From positions 1 to 5,214 of the forward strand of contig JAQCNN010000198.1 in NCBI GenBank assembly GCA_028275005.1: DNA of 5,214 nucleotides, given 5' to 3'. The stretch comes from Salinirussus sp. (GTDB taxonomy: Archaea > Halobacteriota > Halobacteria > Halobacteriales > Haloarculaceae). The translations under genes were made by a program, and so were the position numbers. A model generated the notes under the pieces. It did not search any database. It saw only the letters and a list, made by a program, of their open reading frames with translations, and was not told the DNA's origin. Shown piece after piece: positions 4,579-5,214 of the stretch; position 1 is the first letter of the stretch, and each line of letters starts with the position of its first letter.

Positions 4579-5214
4579 TCAGTAGAAGGTCTCGCCGGCT
4601 TTGGCCTTCTCGACCAGCAGGTCACAGGGCAGTGTCTCGGCGAGCTTTGCCGTGTCCTCGTGGCGGCTCGCAACCTCGGTGAGGCGCTGGAGAACAGTCC
4701 CGACCCCCACCTCGTCGGCCTTCTCGAGGGGGCCCATCGGCCAGTTGCCGCCGAGTCGGGCGCCGGTGTCGATATCCTCGACACTGGCAACGTCGTTTTC
4801 GACCATCTTCGCGGCCTCGTTGACGATGGGGGCCCACACCAACAGCGTGTCAAAGCCCTGGCCGGCGTCGACCGGGATGTCGGGCTCGTCCTGGTCGCTG
4901 TAGTCGTAGTAGCCGGCGTCGGCCTTCCGGCCGTAGCGCCCCTTCTCGTAGAGCCGGTGGAGGAGCGGGCACACCTCGGTGTCGTAGGCCATCGGCCGGT
5001 CGTCCGTCAGGTGGTCGCCCTCGCCCTCGACGCGGATCTGGATGCCGCCGGTGTAGTCCGCGAGTTCGAAGGGGCCCATCGGGAACCCCTCGGTGTACTT
5101 CATCGCCGAGTCGACCTCCCGCATGGAGTGTTCGCCGCGGTGGACCATCCAGGCCGCCCCCTCGCCGTAGGGGCGCATCAGCCGGTTCACGATGAACGAG
5201 GGGATATCCATCTT
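4579..5214 (-). CDS. 3-hydroxyacyl-CoA dehydrogenase, C-terminal part (cut at window edge)
   Basis: The frame is open to the right edge, leaving 211 residues of the C-terminus. The enzyme oxidises 3-hydroxyacyl-CoA to 3-ketoacyl-CoA with NAD, the step before thiolysis. The visible part holds the C-terminal domain of the family: DIPSFIVNRL matches the usual DxPGFxxNR with Ser for Gly, then FPMGPFELADYTGG, the GRKADAGYYDY end of the first helical domain, and a second, more divergent copy with NWPMGPLEKADEVG. The two PMGP motifs show the duplicated C-terminal domain found in longer family members. The N-terminal Rossmann domain and catalytic His/Glu are outside the window. The Met codon at 5211 lies inside the domain and is not the start. 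The gene ends at KAGETFY with no fused enoyl-CoA hydratase domain on this side. It is upstream of and in line with the thiolase, consistent with a beta-oxidation operon. Confidence 0.93.
   Translation of the reverse strand, partial: KMDIPSFIVNRLMRPYGEGAAWMVHRGEHSMREVDSAMKYTEGFPMGPFELADYTGGIQIRVEGEGDHLTDDRPMAYDTEVCPLLHRLYEKGRYGRKADAGYYDYSDQDEPDIPVDAGQGFDTLLVWAPIVNEAAKMVENDVASVEDIDTGARLGGNWPMGPLEKADEVGVGTVLQRLTEVASRHEDTAKLAETLPCDLLVEKAKAGETFY

Noticed and set aside
1..5214. CRISPR array, insertion sequence, transposase or integrase gene
   Set aside because: I saw no regularly spaced repeats, no terminal inverted repeats and no recombinase motifs anywhere in the window.

Overview
The window looks like chromosome from a halophilic archaeon (class Halobacteria). 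The DNA is GC-rich, the predicted proteins are very rich in Asp and Glu, the tRNA gene has no encoded CCA, and the only AT-rich tract between the two divergent genes sits where an archaeal TATA box would be expected. The genus cannot be read from the sequence.

Layout. (i) 6-78 is an intact tRNA-Arg(CCG) gene. Its last 23 bases plus one flanking base are repeated exactly 108 bp downstream (57-80 and 165-188), and an inverted T-arm fragment lies between the copies. This resembles the footprint of tRNA-targeted integration. (ii) 338-1423 (minus) is an amidase/nitrilase-superfamily protein that keeps the catalytic Glu and Lys but has Ala where the nucleophilic Cys should be. (iii) 1424-1600 is a divergent intergenic region with one AT-rich promoter-like tract and GC-rich repeats. 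(iv) 1601-3139 (plus) is a complete NAD(P)-dependent aldehyde dehydrogenase whose C-terminal region resembles benzaldehyde/vanillin-type enzymes. (v) 3140-3324 is a convergent intergenic region holding a 14-bp match to the tRNA 3' end. (vi) 3325-4461 (minus) is a degradative-type thiolase. (vii) 4579 to the right edge (minus) is the C-terminal part of a 3-hydroxyacyl-CoA dehydrogenase, cut by the window.

The dehydrogenase and thiolase are read in the same direction and catalyse the last two steps of beta-oxidation. The aldehyde dehydrogenase would supply carboxylic acids that could feed that route after CoA activation, which is not encoded here. Whether the amidase-like protein is an enzyme of the same route, a non-catalytic homologue, or unrelated cannot be decided from sequence. 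The most unusual points are its missing nucleophile and the repeated tRNA 3' ends, which may bracket the amidase-like/aldehyde dehydrogenase pair as a small acquired segment next to the older beta-oxidation genes.
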